Positions 1 to 9,222 of a stretch of DNA of 64,000 bases are shown in pieces. The DNA is taken from contig CALCST010000033.1 of assembly GCA_937894065.1 (NCBI GenBank), positions 1-64,000 of the forward strand. Reading direction: 5' to 3'. The position numbers and the translations under genes were made by a program. The notes beneath the pieces were generated by a model, which saw only the letters and a list, made by a program, of their open reading frames with translations, made no database searches and had not been told where the DNA came from. This DNA comes from an uncultured Parabacteroides sp. (lineage in GTDB: Bacteria > Bacteroidota > Bacteroidia > Bacteroidales > Tannerellaceae). Every line of letters begins with the position of its first letter. Positions within the stretch are counted from its first letter, which is position 1.

Positions 1-15
1 TTTAGACATAACAAA

Positions 16-47
16 ACCCCGAAAGTTTTTTGTCTAACTTTCGGGGT
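16..47 (-). terminator. Intrinsic terminator at the left edge
   Basis: A 12-bp perfect inverted repeat (ACCCCGAAAGTT and its complement) with an 8-base loop is followed on the minus strand by a TTTTG tail. It would end a leftward transcript. Positions 48-295 to its right hold no gene I can support, so the transcript that it ends is unclear. Confidence 0.6.
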
Positions 48-295
48 GCATGTCATTTCCTAGAAACATCGGCAGATTTTGTGGAGGGATTAATGGTTGT
101 TGGAATGCATAATAAAAAGACAAAAAATGTTCGGACATAAGACTTGAAAGATTTGAAGGAAATAAAAATATTTACGGAAGAAAATGAGCGTAGGGTCGAA
201 CCTAAATCCAAATATATACGGCCCCAATTAGTGATAGGTCTAGATGTATTTTTGAGAATATGAATATTATATACAAACCTGGATAGTATAAAAGC

Positions 296-331
296 AAAAA
301 GGGGAAATTCCGTTAGGAAAATCCCCTTTTG
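296..331 (-). terminator. Terminator of the candidate RNA
   Basis: AAAAGGGGA (297-305) pairs with TCCCCTTTT (322-330). The stem continues inward through TTCC/GGAA around a GTTA loop. The minus-strand tail is T-rich. The T and A tracts make it potentially bidirectional. Confidence 0.6.
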
Positions 332-541
332 TATAATAAAAGCCGCACCGTAGATATGAACAAACTCCGTATGACAGGATTTGAGTGCTTTACCGTCTTT
401 GTAATCCGCCGTGCGAAGCATACCCCGAAGGGCGCGGCCCGCCATTAACGATAAGAGCTATGTCTCGGAATTGTGAAAATTTGATGAGTTTCCCAATCGA
501 ACAAGTGCGGCTTAACTCTTTAAGCTTTTTCTGTAATTCTG
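296..541 (-). ncRNA. Candidate structured non-coding RNA (6S-like architecture possible)
   Basis: On the minus strand a good promoter (547-576) is followed about 28 bases after the expected start by a 9-bp GC-rich stem (505-513 pairing with 340-348) that encloses about 156 bases. Inside are AAACTC/GAGTTT pairing, a CCC-UUCG-GGG hairpin and other GC-rich helices in otherwise AT-rich DNA. A terminator hairpin (297-305 with 322-330, then T-rich) ends it. A closed stem around an irregular interior is the layout of 6S RNA, but I cannot assign the family by eye. The 130-codon open frame over 53-445 runs through the terminator and is not supported as a protein. Confidence 0.55.
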
Positions 542-546
542 TATTG

Positions 547-576
547 CAAATATATGTGATTTTCTCTAACTACAAA
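547..576 (-). promoter_or_regulatory. Bacteroidetes-type promoter of the candidate RNA
   Basis: On the minus strand the -33 box TTTG (573-576) is separated by 18 bases from the -7 box TATATTTG (547-554). The spacing and both boxes fit the Bacteroidetes primary sigma factor consensus. The predicted start is near 541. Confidence 0.65.
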
Positions 577-672
577 AAATATTTTGAATAAAAATATTAC
601 CAAAACATATATTTCACATATTTTTGTAATATCAAAAATACACAAAATATAACTATTTAATTCACTAATAAT

Positions 673-1479
673 ATGTTGACATTCCCTAACGCAAAAATCA
701 ATCTTGGACTTAATATAGTTAGCAAACGTCCTGACGGTTATCACAACATAGAAACAGTATTTTATCCTATTCCGGTAAAAGATGCGTTGGAAATAATTCC
801 TGCAAATGAGACAGAATTCACACAAAGTGGTATAAAAATAGATGTTCCGGCGGAAAAGAACATTGTTGTTAAAGCATACAATATCCTGGCTGAGGAATAT
901 GAATTACCGAAATTCAACATTTATCTTCTTAAAAACATTCCTTTTGGAGCCGGACTGGGCGGAGGTTCTTCTGATGCTGCATTTATGCTTAAAATGTTGA
1001 ATGAAGTATGCAATTTGAATATCAGTAATGATAAATTAGAAAATATCGCATCAAGAATCGGAGCGGATTGCCCGTTTTTCATCAACAACAAACCTGTGTT
1101 TGCTTCAGGCATAGGAAATATCTTTGAACCGATAGAACTTTCATTGGAAGGCTTATATTTATGCCTTGTCAAACCTGATATTTCGGTTTCCACACCTCAG
1201 GCATATTCAAATGCAAAACCTTTAGTTCCGGAAATATCACTTAAAGAGATTATAAAACATCCGGTAGAAGAATGGAAGGATTTAATGGTTAACGACTTTG
1301 AGAAAAGTGTTTTTCCTCAATTTCCCCAAATAGCTGAAATAAAAAAGAAATTATATGAATCCGGAGCGATATACGCTTCAATGTCCGGTTCCGGTTCATC
1401 CGTATTTGGTATTTTCAAAGAAATGACATCTTTAAAAGAGAATTTCCAGAACTGTTTTGTGTGGGAAGGAAAAATATAA
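673..1479 (+). CDS. ispE: 4-diphosphocytidyl-2-C-methyl-D-erythritol kinase
   Basis: IspE phosphorylates CDP-methylerythritol in the cytoplasmic MEP route to isoprenoid precursors. The 268-residue protein has the GHMP kinase layout: an N-terminal strand with PNAKINLGL (residues 5-13), the glycine-rich ATP loop FGAGLGGGSSDAA (residues 91-103), and a C-terminal MSGSGSSVFG motif. The length is slightly short but normal for Bacteroidetes enzymes. The start is the first ATG after an AT-rich upstream stretch. The gene stands alone, convergent with the efflux operon, and a hairpin begins on its stop codon. Confidence 0.95.
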   Translation: MLTFPNAKINLGLNIVSKRPDGYHNIETVFYPIPVKDALEIIPANETEFTQSGIKIDVPAEKNIVVKAYNILAEEYELPKFNIYLLKNIPFGAGLGGGSSDAAFMLKMLNEVCNLNISNDKLENIASRIGADCPFFINNKPVFASGIGNIFEPIELSLEGLYLCLVKPDISVSTPQAYSNAKPLVPEISLKEIIKHPVEEWKDLMVNDFEKSVFPQFPQIAEIKKKLYESGAIYASMSGSGSSVFGIFKEMTSLKENFQNCFVWEGKI

Positions 1480-1512
1480 AGGAGGTTGCCTCACGGCACC
1501 CTCCTTCTATTA
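1479..1512 (+). terminator. Terminator after ispE
   Basis: AAGGAGG (1479-1485) pairs with CCTCCTT (1500-1506), and TGCC/GGCA extends the stem. A T-rich run follows. The stem overlaps the last base of the ispE stop codon and may also serve the convergent efflux operon. Confidence 0.7.
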
Positions 1513-1534
1513 TTGTTATTAAGTTATATGAGTA

Positions 1535-2989
1535 TTATAAAACACCTCCGCCCAAAGCTCTATACAAATAAACATTGTTGATACATTTATATGTATTAAG
1601 CTGAATTCTTTCCAGTTCGCAATCCAGATATCTTTCATCTGCAGAAAGCACTTCAAGATAGCCGACAAAACTCAAACGGAACAATTCGTTAGCATCACGT
1701 ATAGAACGATGATGAGTTTTGCTTTCTTCTTCTTTCAGTTTATATCTTTCAGAAATATTATCCTGGGCAACCAGCAGATTAACTACTTCTTCGTATGCCT
1801 TTAAAACTGTTTCATGATACTTGGACAAAGCAATCTTCTGATTACTCTTGGCTTCTTCCCATAAAGCTCGAATTTCATGCTGATTGAATATTGGAGCTGA
1901 AAGTCCTGCTGCAAGATTATATACAAGTGACGCGGGGGCAACAAACCATTTACTTAAGTCAAATGCATTAAATCCACCACCGGCACCGATGACCAAAGAC
2001 GGGAAAAAAGCTTTACGTGCAGCTTCAGCATCTGCCTTTGAAGCTAACAGTTCCATTTCTGCAGCGCGAATATCCGGACGGTTGGCAAGTAACTGAGCAG
2101 GAATTCCTGATTTAACAGAAAATTCCAAATTTCTCATTTCCTCAAATGATATTCTTTTTATTTCGAAAGGGAAAGCACCCAGCAAAGTTGCCAAAGCACG
2201 TTCTTTCTCACCTGTCAGTTGCTTAGTTTCAAGCAACTGTCCTTCCAGATTCAGCAATCGAGACTGAAACTGGTCAACAGCCAGCTGAGTGACCTCACCT
2301 TCCTGCTTCAACTCATAAGTGAGTTGATAAGCTGCCTCTGTATTACGGATAGCTTCTTCCAATATTTCATACTGAGTGTCCAAACCAATTAATTCGAAAT
2401 ACTGAACCGCGACCTCTGAAATCAGCAAAGTTCTGGCATATTGAGCAGCTTCTGCTGACGCCATCCATCTTTTAATGGCAGCTTGTTTTTTATTACTTAA
2501 TTTACCCCATATATCTGCTTCCCACTGGAATTGAATGCCAAGATTCAAATCTCTGTATGGGTCAGGTATATGTTTTTCTTTATCCAAATCAGGAGTGTTG
2601 GTAGTTGCATTACCAACACCATCCATACTATATTCTCCAAAACGCTGAATGCCGGCACCAATTCCTGCTGAAAGTTGCGGGAACATAGCGTTTTTGGACT
2701 GCTTCATACGTGTTTGAGCTATATAAACTCTTTCCAATATCTGCTGGAAAGAATGATTATTGCTCAATGCCGTACGAATATATCTTTGGAGAATTGTATC
2801 CGGAAAGAACTCTTCCCACTTCATGTCTGCCATTGTTGTAGTATCACCCAACGACGGCTGTCCGTAAACATATTTATCAGGAAGTTTGATCTTTTCATCA
2901 GCTGTCATCTCAGGAGCTTTGCAACTCCATGTAAAAGCCGACATAAAACCGACCAAACTATATGCTATATATTTAATCTTCATCTTCAT
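1535..2989 (-). CDS. RND efflux outer-membrane lipoprotein (TolC/NodT family)
   Basis: This is the outer-membrane channel of a tripartite efflux pump. The 484-residue protein has a lipoprotein signal ending at Cys23 (WSC) and two outer-membrane-efflux repeats rich in long helices, typical of the OprM/NodT branch. The LLANRPDIRAAEMEL stretch near the middle is a family hallmark. It is the last gene of the operon and its start overlaps the end of the transporter gene by about 17 bases, so translation is probably coupled. A second ATG two codons downstream is an equally possible start. The exported substrate cannot be read from sequence. Confidence 0.93.
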   Translation of the reverse strand: MKMKIKYIAYSLVGFMSAFTWSCKAPEMTADEKIKLPDKYVYGQPSLGDTTTMADMKWEEFFPDTILQRYIRTALSNNHSFQQILERVYIAQTRMKQSKNAMFPQLSAGIGAGIQRFGEYSMDGVGNATTNTPDLDKEKHIPDPYRDLNLGIQFQWEADIWGKLSNKKQAAIKRWMASAEAAQYARTLLISEVAVQYFELIGLDTQYEILEEAIRNTEAAYQLTYELKQEGEVTQLAVDQFQSRLLNLEGQLLETKQLTGEKERALATLLGAFPFEIKRISFEEMRNLEFSVKSGIPAQLLANRPDIRAAEMELLASKADAEAARKAFFPSLVIGAGGGFNAFDLSKWFVAPASLVYNLAAGLSAPIFNQHEIRALWEEAKSNQKIALSKYHETVLKAYEEVVNLLVAQDNISERYKLKEEESKTHHRSIRDANELFRLSFVGYLEVLSADERYLDCELERIQLNTYKCINNVYLYRALGGGVL

Positions 2990-5900
2990 ATGATTTTTTA
3001 TTACCCTTCAAACGAGTTTCTAATGCCTCAAAAATAATATACAAGCCAGGGATTAAGAATATACCTACAATAGTTCCGATCAACATACCTCCAGCAGCTG
3101 CCGTACCGATTGATCTGTTACCCAAAGCTCCGGCTCCAGTTGCAAAAATCAAAGGAATCAAACCGCAGATAAATGCAAATGATGTCATCAAAATCGGACG
3201 TAAACGGCTAGTGGCACCTTTCAATGCTGCAGTAAATATATCCATACCTTTGTGTCTGTACTGATTTGCCATCTCAATAATCAAAATAGCATTTTTACCC
3301 AGCAAACCGATGAGCATGACTAATGCTACCTGAGCATAGATGTTATTTTCAAGACCTGCAATCTGCAAGAAGAAATAAGAACCAAATACACCTGCCGGCA
3401 AAGACAATATAACAGGGAAAGGCAACAGCAAACTTTCGTACTGAGCTGCGAGCAACAAATAAACGAATAGCAAACAGATACCAAAAGTTATCATTGTCTG
3501 TCCTCCGGATTCTTTTTCCTCACGAGTCACACCAGACCATTCAATATGATAACCTCGAGGCAACATTTCGTCTGCAATTTCTTCAACAGCGGCAATAGCT
3601 TCACCGGAACTTACACCTTCTGCTGATGTACCGGTAATCAACGCAGATGTAAACATATTATAACGGGTAATCTGACTTGGTCCGAATACTCTCTCCATCG
3701 TCATAAAGTTAGAGTAAGGAACCATATTGCCTTCTTTATTCTTTGCAAACAGACCATATACATCGCCCGGGTCCATTCTATATTCCGGAGATGCCTGTAT
3801 CATAACTTTATACATCTGACCGAAACGAATGAAGTTTGAAGAATAGAAACTACCTATGTATGACTGCAATGTTTCCATAGCGTCCTCAACACTAACACCC
3901 AATTTTGCAGCTTTTGGCAAATCAACTTTCAAAAGATACATTGGGAAATTAGGATTGAAACCTGAAGTAACACCTTCAAGACGAGGGTCATTATTCAATC
4001 TTTCAACCAATTCATCTGCAACATTTGCAAAATCCTCGAAAGAACCAGCTGTTCTATCCTGCAATCTCAATTCAAAACCACTGGCATTACCGAAACCAGG
4101 AACTGCAGGTGGCAAGAAGAACTGAATCTGAGCATCTTTGATATGTGATGTTCTATCAGCGAATACTGAAATCAAATCATCAGCACTCATTTCACGCTGA
4201 TCCCAAGGTTTCAAGTTAACCATACCCATACCAAAGCTAGCACCTTCGGTTTCTGTCATCAAACTGTAACCTGCCAATGTTGAAATACTTTCAACCTCAT
4301 CAAATGGCAACAATGCAGCCTGTACGTTATTCAAAACAGCTTCACTACGTTCCAATGTTGCTCCAGGAGGTGTGTCAACATTTACATAAATCATACTTTG
4401 GTCTTCATTAGGAATAAAGCCGGTTGGCAAAATGCTACTCATACCCCAAGTTGCCAAGAAGAAGATAATCAATGTTGCATATGTAAAGAATCTTCTATTT
4501 AAGTATGTAGACAAGCCTTTTGCATATTTATTCTCAAAAGACTCATAATGCTTATTGAAGAATCTGAAGAAACGGCCCATCAGACCTACTTTTTTATGAA
4601 GTTCACCTGGTTCCTTCAATAACATTGCACATAACGCCGGAGACAAAGTCAAAGCATTAACACCGGAAATAACAATTGCTGCAGCCAATGTCAATGAGAA
4701 CTGACGATAGAAAATTCCGACAGTTCCTTCCATAAAACCTACAGGCAAGAACACGGCAGACATAACCAATGTAATGGCTATAATAGCGCTACCAATTTCT
4801 TTAATTGCAGCAACTGATGCTTTATAAGGTGAAAGCCTTTCATTATGCATCTTAACATGGACGGCCTCTACCACAACAATCGCATTATCCACCACAATAC
4901 CAATTGAAAGCACAAGCGCAAACAATGTAAGCATATTGATAGAGAAGCCCAGCATCTGCATGAAGAAGAATGTACCGATTAATGATACAGGCACAGCAAT
5001 CGCAGGAATCAATGTTGAGCGGAAATCCTGAAGGAAAATATACACAACTATAAAGACCAGCAAGAATGCCTCAACCAATGTTCGCAACACGGCTGAAATA
5101 GATGCATCCAAGAAACGTGATACGTCATAAGATATATTATAATCCATTCCGGGAACAAAGCTGCTCTCCTTTACTTCTTCCATTTTTGCCTTGATATTCT
5201 GAATAACCTCACGAGCATTAGAACCCGGACGCTGTTTAATCATAATAGAAGCAGAAGGACGGCCGTCTGTCATTGAAATCATATTATAATCTTCGGAGTC
5301 AAACTCGATAGTAGCAACATCTTTCAGACGTAACAATGAACCGTCAGACATTGCCTTCAGAACGATTTCACCATATTCTTCCGGTGTAGAGAACTTACCG
5401 GTATATTGCAACACATATTGCAAATGCTGCGGAAGTTTATCAGAACTGATACCAGTTTTTCCAGGCGCTGCCTCGATATTCTGGTTTCTGATAGCTTCTG
5501 TAACATCCTGTGGCGACATATTATATGCTGCAAGTCTGTTCGGATTCAACCAAACACGCATTGCATAATCACGGCTACCCATGATTTCCACAAAACCTAC
5601 ACCATCAATACGCTTAAGCTCACGAAGAATATTAATATCCGCAAAGTTGTAAACGAACTTTTCAGTATGAGTGCTGTCTGTACTGTATATATTCAGATAC
5701 ATCAACATACTGTTTACTTCCTTTTCCGTTACCACTCCGGCACGAATTACTTCTTCTGGCAATTCGTCCAAGACTGTAGTTACACGGTTCTGTACGTTTA
5801 CTGCTGCTACGTCTGGGTCTGTACCAACCTTAAAGTATATTGTTGTCAAAGACATACCGTCATTAGTACAAACTGTTGTCATATATGTCATACCAGGCAC

Positions 5901-6113
5901 ACCATTAATGGCACGCTCCAAAGGTGTTGCAACTGTCTTTGACATAACATCCGCACTTGCTCCAGTATAACGAGCTGTTACTGTTACTGAAGGCGGCACA
6001 ATGTCGGGGAACTGAGTAATTGGCAATCCAATAATTGCCAAAATACCCAGACAAACAATCAATACAGAAATAACCCCCGACAAGATGGGTCTTTTAATGA
6101 ATAACTGAAACAT
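2973..6113 (-). CDS. RND multidrug efflux transporter (AcrB/MexB-like, HAE-1 family)
   Basis: This inner-membrane proton antiporter forms the motor of the pump. At 1046 residues it has the usual AcrB length, with TM1 at residues 10-30, a large periplasmic loop, a TM2-6 cluster from about residue 340, and a second half repeating the plan. TM4 carries GIVVDNAIVVVEA: the first of the two proton-relay aspartates (AcrB D407) is present as D409, but the position of D408 is Asn410. The TM10 lysine lies in the GKNAILIIE motif. The adaptor gene is 15 bases upstream and the channel gene overlaps downstream, giving an adaptor-pump-channel operon. Confidence 0.95.
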   Translation of the reverse strand: MFQLFIKRPILSGVISVLIVCLGILAIIGLPITQFPDIVPPSVTVTARYTGASADVMSKTVATPLERAINGVPGMTYMTTVCTNDGMSLTTIYFKVGTDPDVAAVNVQNRVTTVLDELPEEVIRAGVVTEKEVNSMLMYLNIYSTDSTHTEKFVYNFADINILRELKRIDGVGFVEIMGSRDYAMRVWLNPNRLAAYNMSPQDVTEAIRNQNIEAAPGKTGISSDKLPQHLQYVLQYTGKFSTPEEYGEIVLKAMSDGSLLRLKDVATIEFDSEDYNMISMTDGRPSASIMIKQRPGSNAREVIQNIKAKMEEVKESSFVPGMDYNISYDVSRFLDASISAVLRTLVEAFLLVFIVVYIFLQDFRSTLIPAIAVPVSLIGTFFFMQMLGFSINMLTLFALVLSIGIVVDNAIVVVEAVHVKMHNERLSPYKASVAAIKEIGSAIIAITLVMSAVFLPVGFMEGTVGIFYRQFSLTLAAAIVISGVNALTLSPALCAMLLKEPGELHKKVGLMGRFFRFFNKHYESFENKYAKGLSTYLNRRFFTYATLIIFFLATWGMSSILPTGFIPNEDQSMIYVNVDTPPGATLERSEAVLNNVQAALLPFDEVESISTLAGYSLMTETEGASFGMGMVNLKPWDQREMSADDLISVFADRTSHIKDAQIQFFLPPAVPGFGNASGFELRLQDRTAGSFEDFANVADELVERLNNDPRLEGVTSGFNPNFPMYLLKVDLPKAAKLGVSVEDAMETLQSYIGSFYSSNFIRFGQMYKVMIQASPEYRMDPGDVYGLFAKNKEGNMVPYSNFMTMERVFGPSQITRYNMFTSALITGTSAEGVSSGEAIAAVEEIADEMLPRGYHIEWSGVTREEKESGGQTMITFGICLLFVYLLLAAQYESLLLPFPVILSLPAGVFGSYFFLQIAGLENNIYAQVALVMLIGLLGKNAILIIEMANQYRHKGMDIFTAALKGATSRLRPILMTSFAFICGLIPLIFATGAGALGNRSIGTAAAGGMLIGTIVGIFLIPGLYIIFEALETRLKGNKKSYEDED

Positions 6114-6128
6114 AAGCTATGGGATATA

Positions 6129-7292
6129 TTATTGTTTATGGGTAGTGTCTGTTGTATGATACGATTCCATTAAAATATTCTGGAACTTTACTGTATCTGC
6201 TTTAATTGTAGATCCATCTTTTATGCCTTGTATTCCTTCATATACAATAGTTGTTCCAGGTTCAAAATCCTGTGTAACATAGAATTTCCCATATCTTTCC
6301 AAAGGTTGGAAACTACGGATTTTTGCTACACCATTCTTGTCAACAACATAAACATAGGTAAAATCCTGTATTTCAAATGTAGCCTTCTGTGGCACAAGAT
6401 ATACATTCTCCATATGAGTCTGCATACGAATCTTGCCCGTTACACCGTGCTTCAACAAACCTTCCGGGTTCGGGAAACGTACACGGAAAGCGATTGAACC
6501 TGTTCCTCTTTCAAAGTCTCCTTCAACAGTTTCCAACTTTCCTTTATGACGATATACGGTACCGTCTGAAAGAACCAATTCTATATTGTTCATTTCCGGA
6601 AGTTTCTCTCCTGTCAGCTGAGCTTTCTTATATTTTAGATATTCACTTTCATTTACTCTATAATATGCAAATATTTCTGACACATCACTTACTGTAGTCA
6701 GCAAACTTGCTGGAGTTACCAAACTTCCCACTTTGTATGGTATTCTGTCGATATATCCATCAAATGGAGAAGAAACGGTAGTATATGAATAATTAGTCTG
6801 AGCTTGCTGTAACTGAGCCTTAGCTTGCTCAACCTTCATTCTAGCGACTTCTTTTTCTGTATTAGCCTGATCCAGACGGATCTTTGCAATGATGTTCTTT
6901 TCAACCATCCTCTGGATTCGTAGAGATTCATACTCTGCCATCTGATATCCAGCTTCTGCTTGCTTGAAATTTGCCTGAGCTTCTTTGACTCTTTCGGCAT
7001 ACTCTTCTGAGCTTAGACGGAACAAAGGTTGTCCTTTGCTGACCTTCTGACCTTCATCCACAAGAATCTGATTTACATAACCTTCAACTTTTGGTTTTAC
7101 TTCAACAAACTGTATTGCCTGAACATCCGCAACATAAGACTGAGGCAAGTCGATTGTTGTAGGCTGCAGAACAGTAATCGGTGTTGCTGCAGAGGAATGA
7201 AACACAGTTCCACGCTGAGCTTCATCACATGAACTTAACAGCCCAGTTACAAACACAAAGGCTGTACACATCTGATACAAATTAATTTTCAT
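6129..7292 (-). CDS. RND efflux periplasmic adaptor (membrane fusion) lipoprotein
   Basis: This adaptor joins pump and channel across the periplasm. I start it at 7292, which gives a lipoprotein signal MKINLYQMCTAFVFVTG ending at Cys22. An upstream in-frame ATG at 7370 would add 26 residues that do not look like a signal. The order is a biotinyl-lipoyl half motif (EVKPKVEGYVNQI), an alpha-helical hairpin rich in KEAQANFKQAE-type heptads, the second lipoyl half (SSPFDGYIDRI) and the beta-barrel and membrane-proximal domains. It is the first gene of the operon. No dedicated regulator gene lies next to it. Confidence 0.93.
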   Translation of the reverse strand: MKINLYQMCTAFVFVTGLLSSCDEAQRGTVFHSSAATPITVLQPTTIDLPQSYVADVQAIQFVEVKPKVEGYVNQILVDEGQKVSKGQPLFRLSSEEYAERVKEAQANFKQAEAGYQMAEYESLRIQRMVEKNIIAKIRLDQANTEKEVARMKVEQAKAQLQQAQTNYSYTTVSSPFDGYIDRIPYKVGSLVTPASLLTTVSDVSEIFAYYRVNESEYLKYKKAQLTGEKLPEMNNIELVLSDGTVYRHKGKLETVEGDFERGTGSIAFRVRFPNPEGLLKHGVTGKIRMQTHMENVYLVPQKATFEIQDFTYVYVVDKNGVAKIRSFQPLERYGKFYVTQDFEPGTTIVYEGIQGIKDGSTIKADTVKFQNILMESYHTTDTTHKQ

Positions 7293-7479
7293 AATGTTTA
7301 AAGAAGATAATACTTGTAAGTTTAGTGTACGACTCAATAAATACTCGTAAGGACATACGAATAATAACAAAGAATAGCCAAAGTCTATTCCAAATCAAAG
7401 TCGCAATAAAAAATGATTAATTAAGGAAATACACACAGGTTCTCAGAAACAGAACCTTAATTATAAAAGATAAGAATGA

Positions 7480-7845
7480 TTAAATTCGAAATACACAAAA
7501 TGCAGTATGGAAACTTTCGTAACCAAACTTAAAATCAATATTGTCTACAAATATATTCTCATTATTATTATACTGGGGAGTATAAAATATATCAGGCAAA
7601 CATGCTAACATAAGTAAACTAAACACTTCTGAACCTAATCCTGCTCTTGATGCTTGTCTATAGTAGTCATCTGTATCCAAGCTTTGGATTGCATCATCAG
7701 GTTCCGCCTGTATTAATTCAATTGCGGTTGTTGGTATTTTAAGATATGAATAATCTACAGTCAACACGTCAGACTGTACCAATAATAAAACTATGGCACA
7801 TAAAAGACGAATTATAGTGTTTTTTATATGGTCTCGCGTTGACAT
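7480..7845 (-). CDS. Hypothetical small protein with one N-terminal membrane or signal segment
   Basis: I do not recognise this 121-residue protein. A hydrophobic stretch at residues 11-25 (IIRLLCAIVLLLVQS) suggests a signal or anchor. The rest is acidic and contains no familiar motif. The product ends in an aromatic-rich tail. It lies between the efflux operon and the oxidoreductase gene, on the same strand as both. A weak hairpin (7437-7457) follows it. Whether it is expressed with the efflux genes is not clear. Confidence 0.5.
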   Translation of the reverse strand: MSTRDHIKNTIIRLLCAIVLLLVQSDVLTVDYSYLKIPTTAIELIQAEPDDAIQSLDTDDYYRQASRAGLGSEVFSLLMLACLPDIFYTPQYNNNENIFVDNIDFKFGYESFHTAFCVFRI

Positions 7846-7938
7846 TTATCCTATTCATTTTTTCCGTTTGCAAATTTAAAATAATTATCTAAAAACACAA
7901 AGGAACGTCATAATTTTTAATTCCAGTTTGGCTTTTGA

Positions 7939-8781
7939 TTACTCCTCATAAATCATTTTCTTTGTCATTCCACCATCAACAGTTATATTCTCTGCATTAA
8001 TGAAATCATTTTCTGGCTGAGACAAGAACACACATATTCTAGCTATATCCTCAGGCTTTCCAACCCTCTTAGACGGATGCTGAACATGATCTATCGGACG
8101 TAAACTTTCATAATCTGAGTTTTGTATCCAACCAGGAGAAATACTATTGACTGTTATATGTAGATCAGCCAAAGATAAAGCCAAAGCATGAGTAAGGGAA
8201 TAAATTCCTCCCTTAGATGCTGCGTAAGCCTCACTTCCCGGCTCACTCATCAAATATCTGGTTGAACAGATATTAATAATCCTACCATATAAGTTTGGCA
8301 CTAAAAGTTTTTTACGATGTATAGCCAAGAACCTTGAAGTAATAAAAACAGGTCTCAAATTAGTGGACAAAATCGAGTCAAAATCATCTACACTGATATC
8401 TGTTAATGGAGTGAATATGCTCACACCTGCATTATTTATCAGTATATCAATATCACCCCAAGCTTCGAAAATCTTTGACATACAAGATTCTAACTTCTCT
8501 TGCTTTCTTATATCAACTTTATAAAAAACAGCTCCTGTTTCTTTTGCAGTCTTATTTCCGGAAATTTCATCTATATCACAAAAAGCTACACGATAATGCC
8601 CCGGATCAAAAGCCGATACTATCGCTTTCCCAATACCTTTTGCTCCTCCTGTCACAAAAACTATTTTCTTCCTTGTCATTTCAGAGAAAGTTTTTTGTTT
8701 TCCTATAGCCGCAGATGTTTTTCTGGAAATTTTTCTCATCTGCATTTCTTCAAATTTTCTTTCCAAATAATTATCAGCCAT
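7939..8781 (-). CDS. Short-chain dehydrogenase/reductase (SDR)
   Basis: This is a classical SDR. The dinucleotide-binding motif is TGGAKGIG, followed by the NNAG motif and the catalytic YAASK. The substrate is unknown. The family usually oxidises or reduces alcohols, sugars or acyl groups with NAD(P)H. I chose the start at 8781 (MADNYLERKFEE) because the upstream ATG at 8817 would overlap the preceding gene. About 34 residues lie before the core fold, a basic extension that I have seen in Bacteroides homologues. It is the last gene of a minus-strand run after the DUF3859 gene, with 25 bases between them. Confidence 0.85.
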   Translation of the reverse strand: MADNYLERKFEEMQMRKISRKTSAAIGKQKTFSEMTRKKIVFVTGGAKGIGKAIVSAFDPGHYRVAFCDIDEISGNKTAKETGAVFYKVDIRKQEKLESCMSKIFEAWGDIDILINNAGVSIFTPLTDISVDDFDSILSTNLRPVFITSRFLAIHRKKLLVPNLYGRIINICSTRYLMSEPGSEAYAASKGGIYSLTHALALSLADLHITVNSISPGWIQNSDYESLRPIDHVQHPSKRVGKPEDIARICVFLSQPENDFINAENITVDGGMTKKMIYEE

Positions 8782-8806
8782 AATATAATTAGAGCAAAAA
8801 GATTTT

Positions 8807-9196
8807 CTATTTAACAAACAAATTAAAACTTTTAACTGCGATTATTTTTCCGTTATACATAACAGACAAAGTCCATATTCCTGCCTTATCTTCAATAGGC
8901 TCCCAAACTGTATCACCCAGGAAAAATTCAAAGTCGTTACTATTGACGAAATAAGAGCCTTCAAAAGGAGGAGCCAGTTCTCCTTTGTCATCATTAAAAG
9001 GTGGATGTTCGATTATATAATCCAAAAGTATTCCTTTTCCCTTTTTTACAGAGATAATAAAGCCAAACTCTACGCCTATTTCAACCGGAATTTCTGTTGT
9101 ATGCTTTATAATTTTCGGTAACGTTTTTGAATTTCGTTCCCATTCAGTATAAAGACCATAACTTTTCATTGAAAAGATAGGAGATATCTTAGGCAT
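8807..9196 (-). CDS. DUF3859 domain protein
   Basis: The 129-residue protein matches the DUF3859 pattern throughout: VEFGFIISVKKGKG, a HPPF segment, then NDFEFFLGDTVWEP and a Trp in a closing strand pair. It has no signal peptide, so it is probably cytoplasmic. The biochemical role of the family is unknown. It follows the kelch lipoprotein gene by 26 bases and precedes the SDR gene by 25, so the three are probably transcribed together. Confidence 0.8.
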   Translation of the reverse strand: MPKISPIFSMKSYGLYTEWERNSKTLPKIIKHTTEIPVEIGVEFGFIISVKKGKGILLDYIIEHPPFNDDKGELAPPFEGSYFVNSNDFEFFLGDTVWEPIEDKAGIWTLSVMYNGKIIAVKSFNLFVK

Positions 9197-9222
9197 AAGT
9201 CATCATTTTATGTAGTTAATAT

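Noticed and set aside
53..445. 130-codon open frame on the minus strand
   Set aside because: It starts inside candidate RNA A, runs through its terminator and has no coding pattern or recognisable motif.
5406..5970. Plus-strand open frames inside the RND transporter gene
   Set aside because: They lie antisense to a clear AcrB-like coding sequence and show no family features.
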